NCBI GenBank assembly: GCA_933207985.1
Contig: OW240921.1
Coordinates: 21,646,247 to 21,710,246 of the forward strand
DNA: 64,000 nt
Direction: 5' to 3'
DNA from: Pelobates cultripes
Lineage: Eukaryota > Chordata > Amphibia > Anura > Pelobatidae
In this document: positions 46,060 to 58,139 of the stretch, in pieces
Position numbering within the stretch: the stretch's first letter is position 1
How the letters are laid out: each line of letters starts with the position of its first letter
Notes under the pieces: generated by a model
Seen by the model: the letters and a program-made list of their open reading frames with translations, nothing else
What the model was told of the DNA's origin: nothing
Database searches by the model: none
Program-made: the position numbers and the translations under genes

Positions 46060-48545
46060 CCTTATTATTATTATTTATAAAGCGCCAACAAATTCCACAG
46101 CGCTGTACAATAGGTGAACTATCACACAAGTAATTGTAACCAGAGTGGGGTATAATGAAACAAAAGGTAAGGGAATGGTAGAAAAGTAAGTTGCTAGAAT
46201 AGTTTTCACTGAGGGCTTAGTGATTTTTTTGGATGACACTTACAGGAGAGGAAGCAAGGTGCGGGAAGGGAAAGCTATTAACAATTTCATTGAGGTAAGC
46301 ATCAGGGGAGAGAGTACAAACAGGATAAAAGCAAGTATTCGGTGTAGTGTAGGGGCTTAGACGAGACACACCTGAGTATTAGGGAGGAAAGGTAGGTAGG
46401 AGCATCGTTATGTAAAGATTTGTAAGCACGTATCTGAATTTTAAATTTATCCCTATATGGGAAGCCAATGTAGGGACTGAGATGGGTGATGCATGGGAGG
46501 TATGGGTGGACTGGAAGATGAGCCTTACCGCCACATTATAGACTGTAATGTGGCAATTTGGAAACAGGTAAGACCACTGAGAAACGGATTCCAGTAGTTA
46601 AGGTGACAAAGGATAGCGACATGGACCAGCTCATTAGCCTCCTTAAGCGTTAAATAAGGGTGGATGTGTTCTATGTTTTTGAGATGGATGCGGCAGGATT
46701 TGGCGATTGACTGGACATGAGGTGTGAAGGAGAGGTTGGAGTCAAAGAGAACACATAGGCAGCGAGCCTGAGAGGTAGAGCTGATATTAATACTGTTGAC
46801 TTTGTTCTGTTTTTGACAAGTTACGTTTAAGGAAGTGAGTAACCATCCAGTTAGAAATAGCAGAGAGGCAGTCAGAGACACAAGTCAAGAGGGACAGCAG
46901 GAGAGAACAAATAGATTTGCATGTCACCTGCATTGAAATTATATTGGAAGCCAAAGATGGGTTTACCAAGGGAGGCTGTGTAGATCGAGAACAGCAGGGG
47001 GCCAAGGACAGAACCTTGGGGAACAGCAGGGGGCCAAGGACAGAACCTTGGGGAACACCAACAGAGACGAGTTGCAGAGAAGACAGCAGAGCCAGAGAAA
47101 GAAACACTGAAAGAGCAGTAGAGTTAGGAAGAAAGAGGTAGGAGGAAAGAGCAGTGTCTCTTAGACTGAAAAAGTTGTTGATGATCAAATACAGCAGAAA
47201 GATCAAGGAGAATTAGTAATAGAATAGTGACCACTAGATTTAATCATTGGACACTTTGGTCAGAGCTGTTTCAACAGGGTAACGAGTGCGGAATCCAGAC
47301 TGAAGTGGATAAAACAGAGAGTTGGATTCGAGGAAGTTGGTCAATCTTATGTATTTAACTTTCTCAGCAGTGAGATGCAGGGCAAGAAAAGGAGACACAG
47401 TGTAAATGAGATATGAGGGAATAGTATGAAGGGAACAGGAGATGGGGTGGGAAGACTGGAGCAGAGCAGAAACGTTTTCTTCTGTAGCTGGTGTGAGTGA
47501 GCATAGAACAGCGGTGAGTCAGGAGTTGGGGGAAATATAGGTAGGGGCAGGAGAGAGATAAGAGATTTCTTCCCTGATTGTAGCAATCTTCTCAGTGAAT
47601 TGAGTTGTAAAGTGTGCAGCAGTCAAGTTAGTAGAAGGAGCAGCAACAGGGTTAAAGAGAGAATTAAAAATGCAAAGGAGGTGTTTGGATTTGTGGGAGA
47701 GAGTAGTTATGAAGGTATTGAAGTCATTTTATTTTACAGAGGAAAGAGCCAAACTGTATGAGTAGCATAGATTTATAGTGGACTAAGTGAGATACAGATC
47801 AAGACTTTCTCCAGCAGCGTTCAGAATTTCTGGTACATTTTTGGAGGTACCTGGTCAGCTTGGTGTGCCAAGGTTGTGACTGGGGGCGCTTGCTGCATTT
47901 CAATGTAGGAGGTGCCATGATATCTAGTTGAGAGGAGAGGGTAGAGCTGTAGAATGAGGTTGCAGAGCTAAAGCAGGTGAGGTTTGTGAATGGTGAAAGA
48001 GTATGGAAATTGATGGAGAATCGCTGTAGGTCAAGACAGTGGAGATTTCAGCGAGATTGGTGTGCTAATGGTGGTGTAACTTGGGTACAGGATATGCCAA
48101 TATAAAAGTTCAGCAGATGGTGGTCATATAGAGGAAATGGAACATTAGAGAGATTGGAGGCGGTACGCAGATTGGTGAGAAATGGTAACATGAGATCCCG
48201 CTGTGTGAGTTGCTGAGTTAGACCATTGCGTGGGGCCAAAGGAGGAGGTTAAAGAGAGCAGTCGAGAGGCATCAGGGCAGTTAGGGTTGTCGATTGGGAT
48301 AATATAGTCTCCAAATATAAATGAAGCAGTGCAAGAGAAGAGGAAGTGGGGTAGCCAGGAAGAGACGTGTTCAATGAAAAGCCTAGTATGACTAGGGGGA
48401 TAAATGATGGCAATTCTTAAAGGAGTGGGTTTAAATAGGCAGACAGTGTGAACTTCAAAGGAAGAAAAAGATAGGGCAGGGGCAGGGAAAGTAAGAGCTA
48501 TCTAATAAGGGCTGTGGTTTTTAGATATTACCATAAGAATATGTA
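46060..48545 (-). mobile_element. L2-like LINE, about 2.5 kb, degraded
   Basis: From the 3' tail at 46060-46110 the minus strand reads back through recognisable RT motifs. These are LCVLFDSNLSFTPHVQSIAK and CLNYW near 46560-46740, ISNWMVTHFLKRNLSKTE near 46800-46870, and [16 protein letters not shown] near 47020-47060. Farther upstream lie endonuclease-like segments (DYIIPIDN near 48290, SNVPFPLYDHHLL near 48120). The YADD box is not preserved (reads as MQVTC). A 32-bp tandem duplication (aacagcagggggccaaggac..) at 46990-47055 is specific to this copy. It lies between rps19 and the receptor gene. Confidence 0.75.
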
Positions 48546-51075
48546 AAAGGTTCCCTCTCTCAAATCATTCATTTTATTGTCAGGTGTTTATTGTCAGGCT
48601 TCATTTATTTTTCTAATCCATCAGGATGGTTCCTCTGTGTCACAGATGTATTCTGACTCCTCGTGGGATAGAAGGGTCATTAATTATAACTAGTTAAATG
48701 GACACTAAACACCATAACCACTACAGCCCATTTTTGTGGTTATGGTACAGTGTCTTTATGCAGGGGTGATGGGTTTAGCTAGAACTAGGGTTCTGTCTGC
48801 ACAAAAAACCATGAAACCTCTCCTGAGGTTCTAATGCAGAATGCAGGACAAGTGGGCATAATCTCAAAGTGAATTAAATGATAATCAGGTTCTGATTTTA
48901 TTGGCATAGATTTATGTGACGAACGCAGGTTTTGTGTGCCTTATTGATTAGGTTCTCTTTGTTGTACAGTATATACGTATTGATCTGCAGCTATCTGTCT
49001 CTGCAGAGTGCATGGCATCGACTGAGCCCTGTTTGTCTCTACATCTTTAAATGTATTTTTTTGTGACTCGTGATGTATTGACAGAATAATATGTAACGAT
49101 ACGCGCAGCAGATGTTCAAGTCTATAATGTAGCAGAAGGAAAGCACTATCACAATCTGCTGAGTGATTGTTACCTGAGAGGAAATGGAATGTTGTAGTCA
49201 CATAGATATTGACTATTGAGCATCTCTGGATTCTTATTCATATTAGCAGAACTGTGCAGCGATAAATGGTGGTTGTCAGTACTAATTGCTCTCAGTTTAC
49301 CCCTTTGAAGGCAAGATGTTCTGATGTGCTCGGATAACCATGTCTATCCTGCATGCTGTTTAGATTTGAAAGTCACTTTGACATGAAAGAATGGGAAGAT
49401 TAAATCTTAGCTACTAAATTCGACCCAATTTAACAGAGTTGTTCAGTGTGATTTGCCAGCAATTCAAAGCGAATTTCAAATTTGCAGCCAAAATGACTAA
49501 ATGTAAATAATTATCTAAAACCAGCTGTTTTCGGTTTAGGAATTTTGGGCTAAACTTTAAAATTTACTTTGAATCCATGAGAATTCAGGCTCTTCTAAAT
49601 AATATCATTGGTTTGCAAACACTTTCTGATGAAGGTGCAGCATTTAAGAAGTTAAAACATCCCATAATGATGCAGTAAATGACTAATTATCTACCCACTG
49701 GTCCTTGATGTGGCATACTATCTTACAATAACGCTATCAAGCAGGGTGTCTCTCACTGCTAAACATGAATTATGAGCACAATGGATAAATGAGCGTGTAG
49801 ACGTACCGTTATCACATCATTTATTGATTGATCTACCAATACGCTAAGGTATGTTGGGATACTTGGGCCAAACTACAATAGAAAACAAGTAAAGAGACCA
49901 CAAACCTAGGAAATTGGAAGGATGATAATGCCCCCTTCCAGAAACAACGAAGTGCCCCACACTGGGACTATGGTGTGTACAAGCAAGACCAAAGCAGGGG
50001 GTAACCCTAAATTTTATAATAAAGAACAAGAGTGTATGTCCAAGGGACAAAAGTCACAAAGGACATACAGAGAGGTTGCTTATTAAATAAAATTTGTAAA
50101 ACATAAAATAAAGTAAATTGTATTTATTCACTGGAAGAAAAAACATATACACTTTAAAAAGAGCTATAGAAGGATATAGACTCTATAGTGACCACCCAGG
50201 GGGAATTGGATATAAACAAGCCTGGGAGCGTGATAAGCAATAAATAAGATACTAAAAAACTAGTATACAAGAATTAGCCCCCCTCCTACTAAAATTACAT
50301 GTTATATTCATTTTAGATTCTATTTCATATACATGTTACTAAACAGCATGAGTTAGGCAAGAGCTCAGAATGTAATTGTGAAGCCTTGTTTTTAGGTAAT
50401 CCCATCTCAGACATCTCAAAGAATTCATTAAACATGTGCAAAGTATTTGTCTATTGTGTTAGAATGCCAATCACACCATTTATAATATAATTTATATGAA
50501 GTTGACCTTATTATACATGCCTTTTGTGGATGACTGACGCCCTTAAAAAATTCTAAATGTGCTCTGTTTCCTTGCTTGTGTCAAGAGTGTGTCCTATTTT
50601 TCATTTCACAAAAATTACAGATTTAAATAGCAATTGTCACTCTTATAAATTAACCTTGTTACACCCCTATGGCTGTTAGTTAGACAGCCGGTCCTGTTAC
50701 TTCCTGGTTTGGTTAGCTCAGTGGAGCTAAACTCAAAAGACAACAATTGCCAATGCACCTGCCTTGCAAAGACTTTTCATTGAGCTTTATTGGGAAGTCT
50801 GTGATTGGACATTCAGAAGAAGGAGAGAGCTTGCAAAGGCTTCAGATGTGCAGCTTTTGCAAGCTATTTTTAGATATAACCCCAATAAAAAATGCACAAT
50901 TAAATGCATGCATGTTTTCTTTGGGGGTATATGTACTAAACGGTAAATATATTTTGTGTTTGGTCTTTGGAGTGTACCTTTAAGATTTAAAAGTTGTTCC
51001 TTAGTATAATATGTATTGGTTCTAGTAATTTGCATGGTGGTTAGGAGCCTATGGAGCTCAGAGATATGTGGATGC
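48546..51075. other. Intergenic, repeat debris, no gene seen
   Basis: A T2-like left end (TTAAATGGACACTAAACACC) lies at 48694. Around 50650-50983 there is MITE-like sequence ending 'ggagtgtacctttaa'. A minus-strand AATAAA at 50791-50786 could be the poly(A) signal of the receptor gene, but it sits in repeat sequence. The rest is AT-rich and unassigned. Confidence 0.4.
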
Positions 51076-54000
51076 TCAATCACACTGAGGATAAACCTTT
51101 CCTCGGTTGCAGCAGACTTTATGCGATGGCCAACAGTTTATAAAGCGTAAGAACACCGATCTAAAGGCAGCACCAAAATCTTTTTTCCTCAAGGCATAGA
51201 CCAGGGGGTTAGCAAAAGAATTCATGTGTGACAACAGCACAGCAAGGCATATAACCTGCTCAGGGACAATGCAAGAATGACACAGGAGCCTGAGACTATT
51301 GATGGCATTGAGTGGAATCCAGCATAAGCAGAATATCCCCACCAGGAGAAGAAGGGTCCATGCCATATGTGATTCCCACTTCTTAGGTGATCTCAAGTGA
51401 CCTCGGACCACCCTGAAGAGATCCGCGTAGATGGCCAACATGAGGCACAGGGGCAGCAGGGTGCATCCAAAGAACACAAAGTAGACCAAATACTCTGGGC
51501 TAAACACAGCAGTCAGAGTACAGGAACCCAGATTATTTCCTTGGGTATTGTTGCTACGAGAGACCTCATTGTTTCTGAAATAAGCCTTGGCGATGCTCCT
51601 TGTGTTGCGGTGTACAGGGTAAAATTGCAAAATTCTCTCAGAAACAGACGAGGACCCGTTTCTACCCACATACTGCTGAAACTGGTTCCACCCCATCATT
51701 GGAGAGAAGCCGACAAGACAGGAGATGAAGAAACAAACAATGACAGCCAGAACCAGACTCCGATTTGTCACGTACAGTGAATAGCTGTAAAAGAAGGACA
51801 AAGTATCAGTAAAGAAATATTACATCAGCCATGTTCTCTTTTGATATTTCACAGATCGTACCTGTTACTCATAGTCATAATGGTGCCTCTACCAATTCCA
51901 GTATAGAATGTATTGTGCTAGGCAGTCCTGCAAAGCAATATGAAACATATCCACAATGTTGTGTTTTCTCCTTAACCAGTGCACAAAAACAATAACTAGC
52001 ATTTGTATAGTGCCTTTCTCCCAGTTGGACTCAAGTCACTTTTCAGCACATGCTCTCGGAATTAACCAAATCGGCAGTTGAATAATAATAATAGATGTTA
52101 TTATTAGTATTACCCAATTGATGGTACTCATTTATCGACCTCGGATGAAGGGCTGAGTTGACCCTGACCGGATTCAGTGGCGGATCCAGAGCCTGATCTC
52201 GGGTGGGGCACTTGTAGATTATTTAAAGAAATAATCCAGACACAATAACCACTACAGCTCAGTGTAGTGGTTATGGTGTCAATAGTGCCGGGACCCCCTC
52301 CCACAGTAAGTAGTCAAACCGTTTAAGAACAGTTTAACAACTTACCTGAGATCTGCTGGGAAATGGGGCTGTAGTAGGGCATAGGAGCAGTGGNNNNNNN
52401 NNNNNNNNNNNNNNNNNNNNNNNNNNNNNNNNNNNNNNNNNNNNNNNNNNNNNNNNNNNNNNNNNNNNNNNNNNNNNNNNNNNNNNNNNNNNNTTGGGGG
52501 CAGTTTGTGTGAATGGGGGGCAGTTTGTGTGTATTGGGGGGCAGTTTGTGTGAATGGGGGGCAGTTTGTGTGTATTGGGGGCAATGTATGTGAGTGTGAT
52601 CAGGGTAGGGTGGCTTTTTTTTATAATATATTTTTGTTTAATTTAATTAAAATAAATAATTATCCTATGTCCCCCCTCCCTTCTTACCTTTACTGGGGGG
52701 GAAGGGGGACATGTCTTAGTCCCTGGTGGTCCAGTGGGGGATTCTCTGCGGGTCCCAGTGGGGACAGTGAACTCTAGCCCGCGCTCCCGGGCTAGAGTTC
52801 ACTCTCACGAGATTTGGAGCGTTGCCATGGTAACCGCGGCAACGCTCCAAATCCCGCGAGAGGCGGACCCGGAGGAGCTGCAGCCTGAGCTCCGGGTCCT
52901 CCCTCTCACTCCCTCTCTCCCCCGCCGGCCTCCAGCACAGTGCCTGCGGACCGGGGAGGGAGATCTGTGATCTCCCTTCCGGTCCGCAGGCACATTGCAG
53001 GGCTAGCACCTGCATGTGCTGACAGGGGAGGGAGAGGGAGACCGGCGGATTTCTCGGGGGGGGGGCAATTGCCCCGTTGCCCCCCCCTGGATCCGCCACT
53101 GACCGGATTTCAAAATGGGGCCTTGTGTTTTGTTTTTTTTTAAAACAGGCTCTGTAGTGAGAAAATTTACCAACTGAGCTACCTAACAACTATACAACAT
53201 TTCAATTTGTGTATTGTTATTCAGATCAAAAGAATGGCAACATTGCGATGTTTCGGGTATCATCTTAAAGAAGACACCTGGAATACATAAATGATCATAC
53301 AAATCAGTACAAAGTATACAGTATAAATGAGCATTGGAGTGGTTATGGTGTCATGAGTGCTGTGGCACACTTCCAATATAATAGTCAAAATGTTTGCTAA
53401 TGGTTTGAATTCTTACCGGGGGCTCGCTGGCCACCACTGCCTGGCTCTCGACAGCTGGAAGTGCTCCTGCCTGTAGCTTCCGCTAGCTCTTCTGAGCTAA
53501 GTCCTTCCATACAGGGGCAGCTCATTGACTGGGAGCTGATCGCTGTCACCCAATGAGCCTTGCATCACTAGGCTTAGCCCAATTAATAGAGCTTCAGATG
53601 TGGCAACAAAGCAAATGGTTGGACTATTTACATTGTGGAAGTGTTGCGGGAAGGTAGTTTGTAGTGGCTGTGGTGCTTGGAGTGTTCCTTTAAAGACCAA
53701 ATAATAATTTTATCCTTACGTAAGTACATAGCTGAAAAGTGACTTGCATCCATCAAGTTCAGCTTTTTTCAGTTTTTGCTGTTGATCCAAAAGAAGGCAA
53801 AAAAACCCAGTCTGAAGCGCTTCCAATTTTGCAACAAACTAGGAAAAAAATTCCTTCTTGACCCCAAAATAGCAGTCAGATATCTCCTTGGATCAAGCAG
53901 CTATTACCCCACTAATGATCATTTCCTTAATAGATTGTTGTTTCTCCTCGCTCTTAAATAATGGACATTGTTATTTTTTGCCCCTATTTTTATTGATAGT

Positions 54001-54962
54001 TTTGCCAATATAATTTAGATAAAACTGTTATCTTTCAATTTATGTAAAACTCAATACAATGCTAAAGATGTTCCTGCGTCCAGTAAAAGAAACAGCAGAT
54101 ATAAGTTGAGTGATGCTGAGAATGTCTGTCAATGATTTCACGATTAACGTTTCAGATTGAAGACAGAAAGATAATGAATCCTAAAGCAAGATCTTCAGCT
54201 CATGGTCCAACAAGTAGTAAACCAGAAGATGTATCAATTGTCAAACAGCTGCACGTTTTAGAAATGGGAAGCATTTGTGCCTTTTTATTCTAACCATTTA
54301 TGTTAGAATTTAAAGCACACGCAGCCCAGCTTTAAGGAATTCTGCCTAATTGTAAGCTATTACATATTCATAATTTGAAATTCTAGAAAGTGATACACAG
54401 CAAGCTCTAGACCTTTTCACCTGCCAATGCAAAAATCAAGGAAACATAACCTGCATTACAAAAATATTCATTACTGCACAATCAACCAGCTTAGTACATC
54501 CCTTTAGCCTAGCCATAATTTATCATCGTTTCATCTCTGTAGAATGGTTATTTAATCAAGCTAGATTTTTATGGTAAAGTTCTTTTCTGTCTGCATTTTT
54601 TCCTAATATCCCTTTTTCTGGTCTCCTCCTTCCTACCTGTTTGGAAGTCGGATCTTCAGATGGGTGTTAATTGCGATGAGCAGAAGAAGGAGAATGGAGA
54701 ATTGAGTGGTGACCAGTGGAAAGCAGGTGATGAAGAGGCAGGTGTAGAAGCCGAACATGTACTCCATGCTCAGAATGATGGAGAAAGGGATAGCCAGAGC
54801 TCCAACGCCAATGTCTGCAGCTGCTAAGCTCACGAGAAGGAAATTGGTGGCCGACCTCAGCTCCTTGTGCAGGTATACAGTGACACAAACCAGGAGATTC
54901 ATCGAAACAATACACAGGCCAAGTATAATCTCCAGGAAAATAAATATGATGTTGCCTCCCAT
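51076..54962 (-). CDS. Adenosine receptor-like GPCR (A3-like), two exons, lacks DRY
   Basis: A seven-helix plasma membrane receptor. Exon 1 is 54962-54637 (326 nt), exon 2 is 51784-51076 (709 nt); they join in frame (intron phase 2, gt..ag) to 344 residues. The single intron after TM3/ICL2 is the adenosine receptor position. Family marks: SLAAADIGVG in TM2 (Asp2.50), FYTCLFITC with the TM3 Cys, VGFSPMMGWN in TM4, a Cys in ECL2 before SPEYLVYF, CWIPLNAIN in TM6 (Trp6.48, Asn6.55), and LLSHMNSFANPLVY in TM7 (Ser7.42, His7.43, NPxxY). Ser-His in TM7 is as in A3. Oddities: the DRY triplet at the TM3 end is N-T-H (IAINTHLKI), the ECL2 Phe-Glu pair that contacts adenosine reads Leu-Thr, and ECL2 is extended with two N-glycosylation-type sites (NGS, NNT). 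No stops, so probably functional but divergent; ligand and coupling are unknown. Confidence 0.85.
52175..53101. mobile_element. Non-autonomous hAT element in the receptor intron
   Basis: The ends CAGTGGCGGATCCAG / CTGGATCCGCCACTG are perfectly inverted, inside a perfect 8-bp target duplication ACCGGATT (52167-52174, 53102-53109). The interior holds a GT-rich array (gggcagtttgtgtgaatggg, 52494-52600), the N gap, and GC-rich palindromes (cccgcgctcccgggctag; gcgttgccatggtaaccgcggcaacgc near 52820; gggagatctgtgatctccc near 52957). Confidence 0.9.
52394..52493. other. Assembly gap (100 N)
   Basis: Exactly 100 N, directly at the edge of the array inside the hAT element. Confidence 1.
53331..53693. 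mobile_element. T2-like MITE, left end degraded
   Basis: The right end 'ggtgcttggagtgttcctTTAA' at 53672-53693 pairs with 'ggagtggttatggtgtca' near 53337. There is no clear left TTAA. Confidence 0.45.
53706..53960 (-). mobile_element. CR1-like LINE 3' UTR
   Basis: Complement of the CR1-like 3' end at 7800-8075: 'tagctgaaaagtgacttgca', 'ggcaaaaaaacccagtctga' and 'ccttcttgaccccaaaatag'. Confidence 0.7.
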
Positions 54963-55129
54963 ATCCTAGATTATAGGCACAGGCAAAGCAAGAGAGAATT
55001 ACAAGTGATGCAGGCAGAATTGTTTATACACACAGGAATGACCTCTTTGTGGTCTCCTCTGGCTTTTCTAGATAAAAATGAGACACTTGTTTCAAGTTGC
55101 AGTGAGTGACTGCCTGTGATTCAAGAATC

Positions 55130-55200
55130 CTGAACGATTCACTTGAAAGCAGAAAAGAGGAAAAGTATAACCCACCCCCGAACTTTTAGCCAATCAGAAC
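55130..55200 (-). promoter_or_regulatory. Candidate promoter of the adenosine receptor-like gene
   Basis: On the minus strand, in order: GATTGG (inverted CCAAT, 55195-55190), CGGGGGTGGG (55180-55171, a CACCC/Sp1-type box) and a TATA-like GTTATACTTT (about 55170-55161). Spacing to TATA would place the start near 55135, giving a 5' UTR of about 170 nt that runs into the ATG at 54962 without a splice. Inferred from motif order only. Confidence 0.4.
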
Positions 55201-55620
55201 AATTAGTTGTCCTCCAGGTTGGACAATTGACAATGACTTTGTCAATCTGATAATTCTGAATTATCAATGCAGCCAAGTTGGGAGCAGTCCCTCACTTTGT
55301 ACCTTTCCCAAATGGATTAATAATCAAGTGGGGGCGGTGGCTGGGCTCTGTACAGTAAGCTCTAAAGGTTATGTCGATTAGCATGTCCTCTGTAAAGGTA
55401 TATCATTATATTAGTCTTCCATATTGAGCAATTCTGAAGATTTATTTTATAATATTATGTGACTATAGAGCATGCCATTCAATGTATACTTTGTCCAGAC
55501 AAACGAGCAACACAGATATAATAACAAAGTTATATCCACTTTGCAATATTTATCCTAGATCAATACTCCTTTACTATAGGGTTGTAACAAGTATGTTGGA
55601 TGCGCATGCATTTATACAAA
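55201..55620. other. No gene recognised
   Basis: Single-copy-looking sequence upstream of the receptor gene. Nothing supported. Confidence 0.4.
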
Positions 55621-55621
55621 T

Positions 55622-55835
55622 TTAAATGGACACTATATGCACCCAGACCACTTCAGCTCATTGAAGTGGTCTGAGTGCAGTGTCCCACGTCTCTTAACCA
55701 TGGCAGCTGACATTTTTAGCCCCTTGTGCACCACTAGCTGCGAAGGGAGAGGAAGCTATAGTGCCAGGAAAACAAGTTTGTTTTCCTGCCACTATAGCTT
55801 ACAATTTATAGAGGACACTAAAGGATGTTGTGCTT
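55622..55835. mobile_element. T2-type MITE, partly degraded
   Basis: The left TTAA (55622) is followed by ATGGACACTATATGCACCC, the palindrome 'gaccacttcagctcattgaagtggtc', and further in 'gtgccaggaaaacaagtttg', shared with the 1223 and 7302 copies. The right TTAA is lost. Confidence 0.6.
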
Positions 55836-56395
55836 GGCAGTGTGGGAGCTTAAGATGTGTATAAAACCCACATTACCCAGCCCCCAAATTAAGTTAAGTA
55901 TTTACTAGACACTTGTGTCTAGTAGGCTCAGTGGTTAATGCTATAACAGTATATATTTCTTCTGCAGTAGCTAGTGCTATTAAATACTGGGTAAAAATAA
56001 CATCTCTATCTCACGACTTCCTTGAAAATGAGTTGTCAATAAAATGAATATCATTGAGTTAGGTAACAGTGACTTCTTTACTCTATGACATTGTCGAAAC
56101 CTAGTAACGTATAAAAGTATCCCTCTTTGTTTGATTCTTAATATTTTATTTTCTAGTGATTTAATAAAATGAATAAATAGAAAACTTGTATTGACCATGT
56201 AATCCACAGATTCAGGAAGACTGATGCACGTTCACAGAAGAAAAGCAGATACATTTACCGTAATTACTGTAAGAACAAATTACAGTATCATCGAAATAAA
56301 ACTAAAACAAACAAAATAATGTGGTTTATTACTGATTAACACACACTGATCTAAGTTTCATAACTCAAACAAAACATATTTATCCTTTTACAATT
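55836..56395. other. No gene recognised
   Basis: AT-rich. Short ORFs have no motif. Confidence 0.4.
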
Positions 56396-56399
56396 TGAC

Positions 56400-56575
56400 T
56401 TTCAATATCCTTTATGTGAGCTTACGATCCATTAGATTGTAAGCTCACATGAACAAGGTCCTCACCACCACTTTTTTCTGTTGTGATAATTTATATTTTC
56501 AATTTACTCTTTGTGCAGTGCTACTGAATATGTCGGTGCTTTATAAATAATGAATAATAATTATAATTATTCTGT
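56400..56575 (+). mobile_element. L2-type LINE 3' tail
   Basis: Related to 225-365: 'gattgtaagctcacatgaac', 'gtgcagtgctactgaatatg', 'cggtgctttataaataatg', with an AAT-rich end. Confidence 0.55.
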
Positions 56576-56977
56576 AGTCATTTCTTACCTTTCTTTTCCT
56601 TCTGCTCCTCCTCTCAGTGTGATTCCTTCTGCCAGGGAGAGGTGGTGAAGCTGAGTTAATGGTTTATCTTTACAACTACTCCGAGTACACCTATTGCCAT
56701 CACAAATACACTTAGTGGGATTACAGAACCTTCTGTTCGTGGTTATCTTATCACACTAAATGGAGTTGGATTGCTAACTCTTGGACGCAGTCTCTTTGTA
56801 CAGAATAATGTGACACAGACTGTCCTAGGCCTGTAATTCCCTTCCTTAGCAGCGTTCTGTCATTTTACAGGGGAAGAGAATTATCGCACGGTTAAAGGAC
56901 TGCAAGAGTGGTGCCATTCCATAAAAGTGGTCGCACTACTTTGGTTTCTAACTGTCGCCCAATATCATTGCTCCCAG

Positions 56978-57458
56978 CAGTGGCGTACATATAGGGGTCG
57001 CAGGGGTCGTATCTGCGACCAGGCATGTCACGCAAGGGGGCCCGGCCGCTCTGCGGAACCCTGCGACTGGGTACCAGCTGCCATGTTTTGCGGCCTTGGC
57101 CCGCGTGGCAAACTGACGGGACCGCCGTTCAAGGGGTCCATCGGGTGGCCCTAACATCATCAGGCGGCTCGCTTTAACAGCGCAACCGGGCCCCCTGTGA
57201 TGACATCACATGCTAGGAGGAAGTGACTCCCTGTCACTCCTCCCAGCAATCACACAAATTAAACATTTTGTATATGTGTGTGTGTTTGTTCGTATGTATA
57301 TGTATGTGTCTGTCTGTATGTGTGCCTGTCTGTCTGTATGTGTGCCTGTCTGTTTGTATGTATGTATGTATGTGTCTTTTATGTATGTATGTGTCTTGTG
57401 TGTATGTGTGTGTGTGTCTGTCTGTATGTATGTGTCTGTGTCCTTGTGTGTATGTGTC

Positions 57459-57489
<31 letters not shown>

Positions 57490-57928
57490 TTGTGTTTGTC
57501 TGTATGTATGTGTCTTTGTATGTATGTGTGTCTTGTGTGTGTATGTATGTCTGTATGTATGTGTCTGTATGTATGTGACTGTCTGTATGTGTCTGTCTGT
57601 GTGCCTGTATGTATGTATTTTTGCATGTCTGTTTGTATGTGTCTTTGTATGTATGTGTGTCTTGTGTGTGTGTGTCGCTCTGTATGTCTGTGTGTCTGTC
57701 TGTATGTATGTGTGCCTGCCTGTCTGTTTGTATGTATGTGTGTCTGTCTGTGTCTGTGGGTGTCTGTCTGTATGTGTCTATGTGTGTATGTATGTGTCTC
57801 TGTATGTATGTGTATCTGTATGTATGTGTGTGTGTGTGTGTCTGTCGAGGTGGGGGAGAGGAGGGTAAGAAGGGGGGCCCATGGATCAGTTTTGCATTGG
57901 GACCCCATAGATTGTGTGTATGCCACTG
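56978..57928. mobile_element. Non-autonomous hAT element with TG-rich array
   Basis: The ends CAGTGGCGTACATATAGGGG / GTGTGTGTATGCCACTG are inverted. Flanking 8-mers are GCTCCCAG and GCTCTGAG (six of eight match). The interior has GC-rich sequence (57000-57200) followed by the TGTATGTGTCTG array. It interrupts L2 reverse transcriptase. Confidence 0.8.
57270..57850. repeat. TG-rich minisatellite (tgtatgtatgtgtctgtctg)
   Basis: Irregular mixture of TGTA, TGTC and TG steps over ~580 bp. The long Cys/Val-rich ORFs (up to 287 codons) and their complementary His/Thr-rich ORF are produced by the repeat. Confidence 0.95.
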
Positions 57929-58139
57929 GCTCTGAGTATTGTCAAAAATGCATCCATACGCAACTATGTGAGTATTACCAACAATCTAACTATCTGACTC
58001 CTGATCAGCCGGGTTTTCGCCCAAATCACTCCACTACAACTGCCCTCTTAAAAGTTTGCAATGACATCCAAACTGGCATGGAATAAGGAGACCTAACTGG
58101 AGCTATTTTCCTTGATTTTGCAAAGGAAGGGGGGAGAAA

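Larger units (their letters stand above)
56890..58135 (+). pseudogene. L2-like reverse transcriptase fragment split by a hAT element
   Basis: Upstream of the hAT insertion (56920-56969) one frame resembles the V-S-N-Y-R-P-I-S-L-L-P motif (here SNCRPISLLP). Downstream (57929 on) it continues HTQLCEYYQQSNYL then SGFRPNHSTTTALLKV-like sequence (QPGFRPNHSTTTALLKVCND) and GDLTGAIFLDFAKE, i.e. the Q.GFR.GHST..ALL and +FLD..KAFD motifs of L2. A TAA precedes GDLTG and the sequence then leaves the element. Collinear but dead. Confidence 0.65.

Noticed and set aside
46917..47141. Plus-strand ORF with internal repeat (QGAKDRTLG)
   Set aside because: Antisense of the L2 [10 protein letters not shown] motif region with a 32-bp tandem duplication.
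51397..51780. 127-codon plus-strand ORF
   Set aside because: Antisense of receptor exon 2; the receptor frame has the family motifs.
57223..58086. 287-codon ORF rich in Cys, Val and Tyr, with overlapping ORFs in other frames
   Set aside because: It is generated by the TG-rich minisatellite; all frames of such repeats stay open. Only the last ~60 codons carry real (L2) signal.
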